Notes: generated by a model from the letters alone, not told the origin. DNA of 64,000 bases from Tardibacter chloracetimidivorans (GCF_001890385.1 NZ_CP018225.1:1-64000); one strand, 5' to 3'. Numbered from the stretch's first letter, positions 52,304 through 61,900 are shown. A program made the numbers and translations.

Positions 52304-52711
52304 GTGAGCGGAGAGATGATCGCGATTGGGGAACTGTCGCGCCAGGCTGGCTGCAACATCGAGACGATCCGCTATTATGAGCGAATCGGCCTTACGCCAA
52401 GGGCGAGCCGGCGGGGCCGCTATCGCAGCTATGATGCTGACGATGTCAGGCGGCTGCGCTTCATCCGCCGTGCGCGCGAGCTCGGCTTTACGCTTGAAGA
52501 GATCCGCGCACTGATCGGGATTGCCGCTGCAGGTGAGGTGTCATGCGCGGATGCGCGCGGTATCGCCGCCGCGCATCTCGCAAGCGTGCGCGCACGGCTC
52601 TTCGATCTGCGGCGGATGGAAGAGGTTCTTCATGAAGTCGTGCGCGCTTGTGATGCAGGCGAGCATGCCGGATGCCCATTGATCGAGACGCTTTCTGCGG
52701 ACGCTAGCTGA
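52304..52711 (+). CDS. merR: MerR-family mercury regulator
   Basis: This 135-residue protein (GTG start) has an N-terminal HTH (AIGELSRQAGCNIETIRYYERIGL) and a C-terminal metal loop. Three Cys, at 81, 116 and 124, match the mercury-binding triad of Tn501 MerR (82, 117, 126) almost exactly. It faces merT across a 19-base-spacer promoter and should both repress and activate it. Confidence 0.85.
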   Translation: MSGEMIAIGELSRQAGCNIETIRYYERIGLTPRASRRGRYRSYDADDVRRLRFIRRARELGFTLEEIRALIGIAAAGEVSCADARGIAAAHLASVRARLFDLRRMEEVLHEVVRACDAGEHAGCPLIETLSADAS

Positions 52712-52738
52712 GCGACGCGGTGCCATCACAGGACGCTT

Positions 52739-54703
52739 CTACTCGGCCGCGGCGGTGCCTGTCGCATGCCTTCGACCATTATACCAGAATCCAACACACA
52801 GGATCGCGAGCGCGAGAAGTTGGAGCAGCAGCGGTTGCAATGAGGGGAAGATGCCGAGCATCGACAACCTCGGCACATGCGCGACCGGCGTGATGTCGAT
52901 GAGCCCGGCCTCCTGGAGCGCGGCCGTGCCCTTGCCGGCGAGCACCACTGCCAGGATGGCGACGAGCACCGAGCTGTAGGCGAAGAATTTCCCGATCGGC
53001 AGCACGCGGCTGTAACGCAGCATTGCCCAGGCAACCACGGCGAGCGCCGCGACCGCGGTTGCAGCACCTGCCGCGATGACGCCGCCGCGCCCTTGCGCCG
53101 CCAGCGCCGCGAAGAACAGGATCGTCTCGAACGCCTCTCGATAGACGACGAGAAAGGCGAGTCCGAACAGGAACCAGGCCGAGCGTCGCGACAACGCCTT
53201 GCCGAGCGCTTCGCGGATATAGCGTTGCCAGCTTTCGGCATGCGACTTGCCGTGCATCCAGATGCCCACAGAGACCAGCACCACCGCCGCGAAGAGTGAG
53301 CCGAACCCTTCGGTCAGTTCGCGGCTCGCGCCGCTGATCGAGATCGCATAGGTCGCAACCGCCCAGGTCGCGCCGCCCGCAACGAGCGCGGCGATCCAGC
53401 CGCCATGAACAAAGGGCAGAACTTCCGGCCGGTCGGCCTTGCGGAGGAAGGCGATCATCGCGACGACGATCAGCAGCGCCTCGAGCCCTTCGCGCAGCAA
53501 AATGGTGAGTGCGCCGATGAAGGTCGAGACGTCGCTCGCCGCATCGGGCGACAGCACGGTCTCTGCGTCTGCGAACAGACCCTCGATCACGGCGACCTTG
53601 TCGGCGAGTACCTCTGCCGGCTCACCGCGACCGATCGCGGTCCGGAATTCCCCCATCGCGCCCTCGATGCGCGCCATCAGTGTCGCGTCGCGGGCAGTGA
53701 GGATCGGCTCCACCGGCTCGAACCCATCGAGATAGGCCGAGAGTGCAAGCCGCTCGGCGTTGCGCCTGTCGCCCGCGCGATAGGCGGTGAGGCTTTGTGA
53801 AAGCTTCTCGCGTGCGACCGCGAGCGATGCGGGTGTCGGCATGCTGAGTGCCTGCGGGTTCATGCGCAGGTAAGCGACGACGGCATCCGCCTTATTCTGC
53901 CCTATAGCGCGGCCGAGTTCCTCCGGCGTCATGCTGGTGAAGGCCTGGAGATCGGGGAAACGCTGGCGCAGGGCGGCGTTGCTCTTCCACATGCGCTCGC
54001 CCGCCGCCGCGTCCTTGAACGCGAAACCACCGACATAGGCTGCAAGCGCCCAGCGGTCTTCCGATGGCAGATGCGAAAAGCTCTGCATGGCCGTGCCGTC
54101 GAGCCCTTGATCGATCACCTGATAGAGCGCGAACAGGCTGCGTTTGCGCGCACGCTCAGCGTCGGTGAAGGCGATCGGCGGCGGATCCATTCCAACCGCC
54201 TGCGGACCGCGGCCGTCGCCCTTGGCGCCGTGGCAGCTCGCGCAATTCTCGGCGTAGAGCGCCCTGCCGCGTGCAGGATCGGGCGCCTTGGCGGGCGCAA
54301 GTGGCACCGGATAGGCGGCCAGCAGATCACTCGCCAAGGCTCGCGCCTTCTGCGCCACCACTTCCGGCGCTGCCTTTGAAGCGATGGCGGCCTCAAGCCC
54401 CTGGGCCTCGCCGATCAGCCTGGCCCGTCCGGGCTTCGAAGGAAGGGCCGCGATGCCGGTCCGGATCGTCGCCGAGAATTCGGTCATCTCAGCATATTCA
54501 TTCGTGCTCGTGACGCGGCCGCCCGACACTGCTCCGGCATAGTCGACAGCCACATAGTCGAGAAGCCGCCAAATGGTCTGAACCTCGCCGCCTTGCGCTC
54601 GCGCAGCTACCGGAGAGAGCATGATGCCGCCCAGCGCTGCAAGAAGAAGAGTGAACAGGCGAAGACGGAAAAGCAGGACCACGCAGTGAACTCCAAAGAT
54701 CAA
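52739..54703 (-). CDS. Cytochrome c-FTR1 fusion permease (PbrT-like)
   Basis: This 654-residue protein has a signal sequence and a cytochrome c domain with one CASCH heme site near residue 155. The FTR1-type iron permease domain follows, with two REGLE-type motifs: LREGLEALLIV and YREAFETILFF. Fusions of this kind include PbrT, the lead uptake protein of Ralstonia, and iron permeases of the EfeU type. It overlaps the CDF-like gene by 4 bases and is probably co-transcribed with it. The metal, iron or lead, cannot be settled from sequence. Confidence 0.82.
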   Translation of the reverse strand: MIFGVHCVVLLFRLRLFTLLLAALGGIMLSPVAARAQGGEVQTIWRLLDYVAVDYAGAVSGGRVTSTNEYAEMTEFSATIRTGIAALPSKPGRARLIGEAQGLEAAIASKAAPEVVAQKARALASDLLAAYPVPLAPAKAPDPARGRALYAENCASCHGAKGDGRGPQAVGMDPPPIAFTDAERARKRSLFALYQVIDQGLDGTAMQSFSHLPSEDRWALAAYVGGFAFKDAAAGERMWKSNAALRQRFPDLQAFTSMTPEELGRAIGQNKADAVVAYLRMNPQALSMPTPASLAVAREKLSQSLTAYRAGDRRNAERLALSAYLDGFEPVEPILTARDATLMARIEGAMGEFRTAIGRGEPAEVLADKVAVIEGLFADAETVLSPDAASDVSTFIGALTILLREGLEALLIVVAMIAFLRKADRPEVLPFVHGGWIAALVAGGATWAVATYAISISGASRELTEGFGSLFAAVVLVSVGIWMHGKSHAESWQRYIREALGKALSRRSAWFLFGLAFLVVYREAFETILFFAALAAQGRGGVIAAGAATAVAALAVVAWAMLRYSRVLPIGKFFAYSSVLVAILAVVLAGKGTAALQEAGLIDITPVAHVPRLSMLGIFPSLQPLLLQLLALAILCVGFWYNGRRHATGTAAAE

Positions 54704-55344
54704 GCCGTCTGCGTCAACTCGCGCAGCTCGGTACGCGCGCCGCGGAGGATTTCATAGGCGGAGTGAAGGAAGAGGACCGCGATTACCGAGGCAACCGCAA
54801 GGTCGGGCCAGGCGCTGTCCGTCCACGCGACAAGCCCAGCAGCCACAATGACCGCGACATTGGCGAGCGCATCGTTGCGGCTGAACAGCCAGACCGCTCG
54901 CACATTTGCATCGCCTTCGCGAAACCGCGAGAGTACGAATGCCGAGGTCACGTTCACGATGAGTGCTACGACGCCGAGAGCGCCCATCAGATCGGCCTCG
55001 GGCGGGACCGCGGTCAAGGCACGCCAAAGAGCGACGCCGATCACGCCAAGCCCCAGCGTCAACAGGAATATGCCCTGCACAAGCGCGACCCGGGCGCGCG
55101 CTGCGGCGGTCCAGCCGAGCGCGATGAGGCCTACCAGCGTGATCGTCCCGTCGCCGATGAAATCGAGCGAGTCGGCCTTGAGCGCCTGGCTGTCGGCGAT
55201 AAAGCCGCCGACGATCTCGCATGCGCCGAAGCCGAGATTGAGGAGCACGGCGATCCAGAGCGCACGCCGGTAGGCCGGATCCTTCTCCGCGCGCGCGCTG
55301 TCCCCAGTGCAGCCACAGCCGCTTGCTTCATCCGAATCTGCCAT
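54700..55344 (-). CDS. CDF-like cation transporter lacking the C-terminal domain
   Basis: This 214-residue protein has six helices. A Cys-rich N-terminus (SGCGCTGDSARA) is followed by ADSLDFIGDGTITLVGL (DxxxD in the position of the CDF helix-2 site) and FSRNDALANVAVI (NDxxxN in helix 5). The usual soluble C-terminal domain is missing, so it may work as a minimal exporter. Its promoter has a MerR-type dyad with a 19-base spacer, close to the site at 56107. Confidence 0.75.
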   Translation of the reverse strand: MADSDEASGCGCTGDSARAEKDPAYRRALWIAVLLNLGFGACEIVGGFIADSQALKADSLDFIGDGTITLVGLIALGWTAAARARVALVQGIFLLTLGLGVIGVALWRALTAVPPEADLMGALGVVALIVNVTSAFVLSRFREGDANVRAVWLFSRNDALANVAVIVAAGLVAWTDSAWPDLAVASVIAVLFLHSAYEILRGARTELRELTQTA

Positions 55345-55350
55345 GTGCTG

Positions 55351-55381
55351 CTTCTACAACCTCCAGTAACTGTAGAAGCAA
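55351..55381 (-). promoter_or_regulatory. MerR-type promoter/operator of the CDF-like gene
   Basis: On the minus strand TTGCTT (-35) and TAGAAG (weak -10) are 19 bases apart around the dyad CTACAG-n3-CTGGAG (55361-55375). The ATG follows the -10 by 6 bases, so the message may have almost no leader. Confidence 0.65.
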
Positions 55382-55403
55382 GCATTTCTGCAAATGGTTC
55401 GCG

Positions 55404-56090
55404 TTATAGGTTTTTGGGAGCCTGGAGGAGGAACAAGCTGATCGCGCCGGTGAGCGTCGGGATCGCTCGCAGGGGGGCTACCGGTCCGCCTGCCAAATCG
55501 GCAAGAATGGCCTCGATCGCGCCCTCGGCATTGGGCTGGGTATCGGCGAAACCATCGAGACGCTGCACGGTCAGCCGGAACAGCGAGCGCATCAGTGGCG
55601 ATGTTTGCGCCGCATAGTCAGCGATGTGAAGTTCCCCGCCGGGCTTCAGCGCTGCGGCCATCGCTGCAATCCCGCTTCGCTTTCCAGCCAAGGGAACCTG
55701 ATGAAAGACGAGGCTCGAGACGGTCTTGTCGAAGCGTGCGCCCAAGGTTGCCGCATCGCTTGCAAAGCCTTGGCGCCACTCAATCTCCACGCCTGCCCTT
55801 CTCGCCTTGGCTTCGGCGCGATGAAGAACGTCCGCATCAGGGTCGAGCCCTATGATCCGGGCATCCGGAGCCCGACCTTTCATCAGAAGCGCAAAGCTGC
55901 CCGTGCCGCAGCCGACATCGAGGATAGTCTCGCCGTTGCGCGGCGCCACTTGCCCAAGGAGCGCGGTTCGCCACAGCCGCTCGCGCGTTAGCAGCCTGAT
56001 GGCGAAATCATAGGCGCCGGTCAGTCCGGCTCGCCCGAGCGCGGGCGTGAAGCGCTCATCGGCTGAGACTGTTTTTTCGGGTTTGGACAT
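55404..56090 (-). CDS. Class I SAM-dependent methyltransferase
   Basis: This 228-residue protein has the motif I loop ETILDVGCGTGSFALLM and an acidic end of beta-2 (ARIIGLDPDADVL). Later motifs are FDKTVSSLVFHQVP and LKPGGELHIADY. These read like UbiE/ArsM-type enzymes; no substrate can be named. I chose ATG 56090 over 56105. The MerR-type dyad at 56107 lies so near that translation may start almost at the RNA end. Metal or thiol methylation is possible but not shown. Confidence 0.8.
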   Translation of the reverse strand: MSKPEKTVSADERFTPALGRAGLTGAYDFAIRLLTRERLWRTALLGQVAPRNGETILDVGCGTGSFALLMKGRAPDARIIGLDPDADVLHRAEAKARRAGVEIEWRQGFASDAATLGARFDKTVSSLVFHQVPLAGKRSGIAAMAAALKPGGELHIADYAAQTSPLMRSLFRLTVQRLDGFADTQPNAEGAIEAILADLAGGPVAPLRAIPTLTGAISLFLLQAPKNL

Positions 56091-56094
56091 GGAT

Positions 56095-56127
56095 AAGCTA
56101 TACAATCTCCAGTAACTGGAGGATCAA
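56095..56127 (-). promoter_or_regulatory. MerR-type divergent promoter/operator (methyltransferase and regulator)
   Basis: On the minus strand TTGATC (-35) and TATAGC (-10) have a 19-base spacer carrying the perfect dyad CTCCAG-n3-CTGGAG (56107-56121). The dyad nearly equals the one at 55361-55375, so one regulator probably controls both. Confidence 0.75.
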
Positions 56128-56132
56128 GAGGC

Positions 56133-56552
56133 ATGACCAAGCTGCTGGCAATCGGTGATCTGGCGAGGCGGACCGGAACCAAGGTCAACACGATCCGCTT
56201 CTATGAGGATATTGGTCTCCTCCCGCGCGCCCTGCGGACCGCCTCGGGACGGCGCACCTATGGCGCCGCGGACGTGCGCCGCCTTGCCTTCATCCGACAT
56301 GGCCGTGGCCTTGGCTTCTCAGTCGAGGAGATCCGCTCGCTCCTTGCGCTCGCCGACGAGCCGGAACGCGACTGCGCCGAGGCGGCGGCAATTGCACGCC
56401 GCCATCTACGGGATATCGAAATGCGCATCGCACAGCTTGAGACGCTGCGCGATGCGCTCGCGGAGGTCGCTGTTTCCTGCGAGGGCGGTCGCGCGGGCGA
56501 TTGCCGCGTGATCGAAGCAATTGCCGGCGCGGAACTATCGGTCGAGGCCTGA
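56133..56552 (+). CDS. MerR-family metal regulator (Pb/Zn/Cd/Hg-type triad)
   Basis: This 139-residue protein has an N-terminal HTH (LAIGDLARRTGTKVNTIRFYEDIGLLP) and a Cys triad at 81, 116 and 124. The spacing (35 and 8) is the same as in merR at 52304, so it senses a soft metal such as lead, cadmium or mercury. It is divergent from the methyltransferase and probably activates it and the CDF-like gene through matching dyads. Confidence 0.8.
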   Translation: MTKLLAIGDLARRTGTKVNTIRFYEDIGLLPRALRTASGRRTYGAADVRRLAFIRHGRGLGFSVEEIRSLLALADEPERDCAEAAAIARRHLRDIEMRIAQLETLRDALAEVAVSCEGGRAGDCRVIEAIAGAELSVEA

Positions 56553-56555
56553 TCC

Positions 56556-57122
56556 ATGGAGAAGGTGACGGACTTAGAGGCCGAGCAGCGCAAAATCATC
56601 CGGCGGGCCGCGGTGGCCATCGTCTTCTGCGTGCTTGTACTTGCCGGAAGCTACCTCCTGCTGCCGCGCTTGATGGCTTTCCCGACCGGTCTTGCCCAAC
56701 GCCTTGCCTTCGCGCTTCAGGCAGACCTCTTCGTTCTGATCTGGATCATTATCGGAGTCAGGATGGTGTCGAGGGGACGCTTTCATTCTGCCATCGACAA
56801 TCCCGGCTCCGCCTTTGCTCCGCCGAGTCCGGCGATTGCTGTCCAGGTCGCCTTCCTTCAGAACACGCTCGAACAGGCGGTGGCCGCCGTTGGCGCTCAT
56901 CTGGCGCTTGCAACCTTGATCAGCGGCCCGTTGCTCGCGCTGATACCTGGCGCCGTCTTCCTCTTTGCGATCGGACGGTTCACTTTTCTGCGCGGGTATC
57001 CCCATGGCGCCGGTGCACGGGCATTCGGTGTCGTGACGACGGTTGTTCCGACCATCGGCGCCTATGGCTGGGCGATCGGCCTCATTCTTTTTCGGTCGCT
57101 TTCGGGGTCATCGGCGACTTGA
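56556..57122 (+). CDS. MAPEG-family membrane protein
   Basis: This 188-residue protein has four hydrophobic helices. The family motif FLQNTLEQAVAAVGAHL is clear, with GRFTFLRGYPHGAGARAFG near the end. MAPEG proteins include glutathione transferases and related membrane enzymes. It starts 3 bases after the regulator's stop, so the two are in one operon, an association that suggests thiol-based detoxification. Confidence 0.75.
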   Translation: MEKVTDLEAEQRKIIRRAAVAIVFCVLVLAGSYLLLPRLMAFPTGLAQRLAFALQADLFVLIWIIIGVRMVSRGRFHSAIDNPGSAFAPPSPAIAVQVAFLQNTLEQAVAAVGAHLALATLISGPLLALIPGAVFLFAIGRFTFLRGYPHGAGARAFGVVTTVVPTIGAYGWAIGLILFRSLSGSSAT

Positions 57123-57124
57123 GG

Positions 57125-57268
57125 CTAGCGCGGCCCCGATCGCAGATATTTTACAAGAGCCGCAGTCGTGAGCAAAAGCACGACAATGACCAGCAGCCAT
57201 ATGAGGCCCATCCCGATCATCATCAGTCTGCTACCACCGCTCATCATCTCCATGCAGTTGGCAGGCAT
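57125..57268 (-). CDS. Small single-helix membrane protein
   Basis: This 47-residue protein has a strong AAGGAGAG site 6 bases before the ATG. It is Met-rich at the start (MPANCMEMMSGGSRLMMIGM) with one hydrophobic helix (LIWLLVIVVLLLTTAALV). A perfect dyad (ATGTGGG-n3-CCCACAT, 57326-57342) lies upstream and may be its operator. Function unknown; a Met/Cys start suggests metal binding. Confidence 0.6.
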   Translation of the reverse strand: MPANCMEMMSGGSRLMMIGMGLIWLLVIVVLLLTTAALVKYLRSGPR

Positions 57269-57590
57269 CGTTTCTCTCCTTGGCGTCCAAGCTCTATTAT
57301 GCGCCGTGAGATACCCAACGGCGATATGTGGGCGACCCACATTCGCTGAAGCTTCGATTCCCATGCGCCGCCTGTGCTCGATGCGTGACGACAACAGGAA
57401 ATGCGAAACCTCGCTTAAATGTGCATAGGTCCTAATCTGCCGGGTCGTTGCACGAACGGGATCGAACCCAACCCGCGGGCAGCTTGAGCTACCCCCAGCA
57501 TCTCGCAACGCGGCGCGAACCCTTTCATTCACCGAGGACAGCAGGCCGTCAGCGCTTGACGCAGGGCGACGAGAAGCAGACAATATTCAT
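57269..57590. other. Gap with a dyad, no gene
   Basis: These 322 bases are between two divergent small genes. The only structure seen is the dyad at 57326-57342. No frame of any length fits a gene. Confidence 0.45.
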
Positions 57591-57950
57591 ATGAGGCGAG
57601 CACTGAAAATCGTGCTGGTCATAGCCGCCTTGCTTGGGCTCTTCGGGCAGACGGTGGCGATTGCTGCAAGCCCCGCCACGGCGGCTATCGAGGCAATGGC
57701 TCCGGCGACCATGCCGATGGATTGCGTCGGCATGATGCAGGGCGATAGCGACAAATCGGTTCCCTGTGACCGGATGACGCTCGCGTGCGTTGCTGGCCTC
57801 TGCTGTGCGATGCCGTTCATGCTCCATGTTGGACAGCCCGTAGTGGCAGAAACGATGATCGACGCCGGCTCTCTGGCATGGCCGTCAACCTCGTCCATAG
57901 AGGGACGATCGACCCAGCCCGAACAACATCCACCCAACTCCTTGGCCTGA
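57591..57950 (+). CDS. Small exported Cys/Met-rich protein
   Basis: This 119-residue protein has a signal sequence (LVIAALLGLFGQTVAIAAS). The mature part is rich in Met and Cys: TMPMDCVGMMQG, VPCDRMTLACVAGLCCAMPFM. The tail is EQHPPNSLA. It resembles the other small exported proteins in plan but carries Met/Cys rather than His/Cys, which suits copper or silver and the cus genes nearby. Confidence 0.57.
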   Translation: MRRALKIVLVIAALLGLFGQTVAIAASPATAAIEAMAPATMPMDCVGMMQGDSDKSVPCDRMTLACVAGLCCAMPFMLHVGQPVVAETMIDAGSLAWPSTSSIEGRSTQPEQHPPNSLA

Positions 57951-58053
57951 TAATTCGCCAGGCGAACCCTTCCCAGCACTGGACTGCGCGGTGCGCTGTC
58001 CAGTGCTTCGGCGCCAGTTCGTCCAAGGCACTATCAGTCCAAGGAGAGGAATC

Positions 58054-58392
58054 ATGAAGACCTTGATATTCGGCGCTGCGGTGGCCGCATTCACGACACT
58101 CGTCGGCGTCCCTGTCCCGGTATGGGCACAAGCAGATGTCGAGAAACCGGCGACCATCAAATGCGAGTGGCAACCCCAGGCACCTGGTCCGCGTGCGCCG
58201 CTGAGTGCGCGGGTCTGCAAGAAGGTCGGCGACGAGCGCAAACAGTGGACAGGCAAAGGCGGACCGGAATGCGATCCAGCCTACACTGGCGAGACCGGCC
58301 GTTATGTGTGGCGGATGCGGCCGCAATATGGTCCGCGTGCGCCCATGCAGGGACCGGTCCGCGTTTGGGTCGATGGGCGCGATGTCTGCTGA
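58054..58392 (+). CDS. Exported protein of unknown function
   Basis: This 112-residue protein has a signal sequence (LIFGAAVAAFTTLVGVPVPVWAQ) and an AAGGAGAG site. The mature part has four Cys (KCEWQP, RVCKKVG, ECDPAYTG and a final VC) and a repeated GPRAP. No family is recognised. It lies divergent from the cus operon's end. Confidence 0.55.
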   Translation: MKTLIFGAAVAAFTTLVGVPVPVWAQADVEKPATIKCEWQPQAPGPRAPLSARVCKKVGDERKQWTGKGGPECDPAYTGETGRYVWRMRPQYGPRAPMQGPVRVWVDGRDVC

Positions 58393-58518
58393 TGAAGTGA
58401 TGGCGAGGGGCTAACTTGCCCTCGCCGTCGATCATGGATCGGCGAACATTGCCTGTTCCAACTTGCCGGAACTCTTCGGGAGGTGCTCCTCGGTGCCTCC
58501 CGAAAGTTCAGCGACGGT

Positions 58519-58908
58519 CTACTTTTTCTCGATGGCCGTCACTTCGCCGGCATTGCCGTCGAGCTTCAGCTCGAAATTCACCTGATCGCCCACCTTCACG
58601 CTGTCGATCAGGGTTGGCGCTGCCTTGAACGCCATCGTCATCGCCGGCCAGTTCGCCTCGGTGATCGGGCCATGGTCGAGCGTGATGGTCCCGGCGCTCT
58701 TGTCGACGGCTGTCACCTTGCCGGTGCCCTTGGCCATCTTGGCGGTAGGCGACATCTCCATTTTGCCCATGTCGTCCGCCATCGCATTGGTTTCCGTAGC
58801 CGCAGGCGACGCCGTGTTCGTGGCGGCCGTCTCGTTGGACTCGGTCTTGGAGCCGCAGGCGGCGAGCGCGGCGGTGAGGCCGAGAACGGTCAGTGCATGC
58901 AATTTCAT
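58519..58908 (-). CDS. cusF: CusF-like copper-binding lipoprotein
   Basis: This protein of about 129 residues has a lipobox (LAACGSK) and a small beta-barrel with the copper/silver site WPAMTMAFKA (Trp-Met-Met). It carries metal from the periplasm to CusB. A second CusF-like domain is fused to CusB at 62056. The frame has an ATG at 58911 too; 58908 has better spacing from the GGAG site. Confidence 0.85.
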   Translation of the reverse strand: MKLHALTVLGLTAALAACGSKTESNETAATNTASPAATETNAMADDMGKMEMSPTAKMAKGTGKVTAVDKSAGTITLDHGPITEANWPAMTMAFKAAPTLIDSVKVGDQVNFELKLDGNAGEVTAIEKK

Positions 58909-58930
58909 CATAGTCTCCTTTCGTGGTGCT

Positions 58931-61900
58931 TCATGGTTTGGTGTGAAGGGATCCCCGCCTCAGAAGCAGATAGGCGGCGGGGATGACGAACATGGAGAGG
59001 AGCGGTGCGGTCAGCATCCCGCCGACCATGGGCGCCGCGATACGGCTCATGACTTCCGAGCCCGCGCCAGATCCGACCAGGATCGGAAGGAGGCCAGCAA
59101 TGATGACGGCGACCGTCATCGCCTTGGGCCGGACCCTGAGCAGCGCGCCTTCGCGGACCGCCTCGGCAATATCCTCCCGCGAGGGCTGCTCGCCCCGCGC
59201 CTGGAGGGCATCCTTCAGGTAGATCAGCATCACAACGCCGAACTCGGCGGCGACGCCGGCAAGCGCGATGAAGCCGACGCCGGTCGCGACCGACTGGTGG
59301 TAGCCGAGCAGGTAGAGGATCCAGAAACCGCCGGTGAGCGCGAAGGGCAGCGTGCCCATGATGAGCACCGCCTCGTCGAGCCGCCGGAAGATGAGGTAAA
59401 GCAGGAGGAAGATGATCGCGAGCGTTGCTGGTACGACGATCTTGAGCCGGTCGATGGCGCGGGCGAGATATTCGAACTGGCCCGAATAGGCGAGGCTGAC
59501 GCCGGGCGAGAGCTTGACCTCGCGTGCCACCGCATTCTGCAGATCCTCGACGACCGAGGCGAGATCGCGTCCTCGAACGTCGACATAGACCCAGGTCGAT
59601 GGGCGGCCGTTCTCAGTCTTCAGCATCGGCGGTCCGTCGCTGATCGCGATCTGGGCGACGCTGCCGAGCGTGATCTGTTGACCCGACGGCGTGAGCACCG
59701 GAAGGGCACGCAGTGCGTCCGGGCTGTCGCGTAGCTCGCGCGGATAGCGGACATTGATCGGATAGCGCGCCAGCCCCTCGACGGTCTGACCGACATTCTC
59801 GCCGCCGATCGCGCCGGCGACGATCGCCTGGACGTCGGCGATATTGAGCCCGTAGCGCGCGGCAGCCATCCGGTCGATCCGGACATCGATGTAGCGCCCG
59901 CCGGTCAGCCGCTCGGCGAGCGCGGAGCTGACGCCGGGCACGCCTTTCGCGACCCGTTCCACCTCGCGCGCGACATGGTCGATGGCGGCGAGGTCCGAAC
60001 CGGACACCTTGACCCCGATCGGGCTCTTGATGCCGGTCGCCAGCATGTCGATCCGGTTGCGGATGGGCGGCACCCAGATATTGGCGAGCCCCGGCACTTT
60101 CACGGTGCGGTCGAGCTCCTCGATCAGTTTGTCGGGGGTCATGCCCGGCCGCCATTGGTCACGCGGCTTAAAGCGGATCGTCGTCTCGAACATTTCGAGC
60201 GGGGCAGGGTCGGTCGCGCTTTCCGCGCGTCCGGCCTTTCCGAACACGCTCTGCACCTCGGGCACCGACTTGATCATGCGGTCCGTCTGCTGGAGGAGCT
60301 CCGATGCCTTGGCGGCCGACAGGCCGGGCAAAGCGGAGGGCATGTAGAGAAGATCGCCCTCGTTCATGGCAGGCAGGAACTCGCCGCCGAGCCGCGACAG
60401 CGGCCATGCGGTCGTCAGGAAGATGAGCCCGGCGATGACGAGGGTCGCCTTGGGCCGTTTCAGCACCCAGTCGATGGCGGGGCGATAGGCCCTCGTCAGC
60501 GCGCGGTTGACGGGATTGGCCTGTTCGGAGGGGATCTTGCCCCGGATGAGCCAGCCCATCAGCACCGGCACGAGCGTCACCGAGAGGATTGCCGCCGCCG
60601 CCATAGTGTAGGTCTTGGTGAAGGCGAGCGGCGCGAAAAGGCGACCCTCCTGGGCCTCAAGCGTGAAGACCGGGACGAAAGAGAGCGTAATGATGAGGAG
60701 CGAGAAGAAGAGCGCGGGACCCACCTCGCGCGCTGCGTCGGTGATGACGGTCCAGCGCGCCGCCCCAGCCAGCTCTTCGCCCGGATGATCATGCTCCCAC
60801 TGCTCGATCCGTTTGTGGGCATTCTCTATCATCACGATCGCGGCATCGACCATGGCGCCGATCGCGATCGCAATGCCGCCCAGTGACATGATGTTGGCGT
60901 TGACGCCCTGGAAGTGCATCACGATGAAGGCCGCCAGGACGCCGAGCGGCAGCGTGACGATGGCGACTAGGGCCGAGCGCACATGCCAGAGGAACAGGGC
61001 GCAGACGATCGCCACGACGACAAACTCTTCGGCGAGCTTGTGCGTGAGGTTCTCGATCGATGCGTCGATGAGCTGCGAACGATCATAGGTGGGTACGATC
61101 GCGACCCCGCGGGGCAAACTCTTCTTGAGAATCTCGAGCTTGTCGCGCACCGCCTGGATGGTCGCGCGGGCATCCGATCCCGAGCGCAGAATGACGACGC
61201 CGCCAGCCACTTCGCCGTCGCCGTCGAGTTCGGCGATGCCGCGGCGCATTTCGGGGCCAAGCTGGATGGTCGCGACGTCGCCGAGCGTGACCGGCACGCC
61301 GCCTGCCGCGGTGCGCAGCGGTATGGCGCGGAAGTCGTCGAGCGACTGCAGATAGCCCGAAGCGCGCACCATATATTCGGCCTCGCCGAGTTCGAGGACC
61401 GAGCCGCCGGTTTCCTGGTTGGCCTGCCCGATCGCCTCGACGGCCTGCGCGTGCGTGATGCCGTATCCGGCGAGCTTCACCGGATCGAGCACGACCTGAT
61501 ACTGCTTGACCATGCCGCCGATGCTGGCAACTTCGGCCACTCCCGGCAGGCTCTTGAGCTCATAGCGCAGGAACCAGTCCTGCAATGATCGGAGCTGGGC
61601 GAGGTCGTGTCCGCCGGTGCGATCGACCAGCGCATATTGATAGACCCAGCCCACGCCGGTCGCGTCGGGACCGATCGCGCTTCTCGCCGTCTCCGGCAAT
61701 CGCCCTTGCACCTGGTTGAGATATTCAAGGACGCGCGAGCGCGCCCAATAAAGGTCGGTCCCATCGGCGAAGATCACATAGACGAAGCTGTCCCCGAAGA
61801 AGGAATAGCCGCGCACGGTATTCGCGCCCGGCACCGACAGCATCGTCGTCGCGAGCGGGTAGGTGATCTGGTTTTCGACGACCTGCGGAGCCTGGCCCGG

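Noticed and set aside
57440-57500. tRNA-like TCGAACCC segment
   Set aside because: There is no cloverleaf or acceptor stem around it; the match is to a few bases only.
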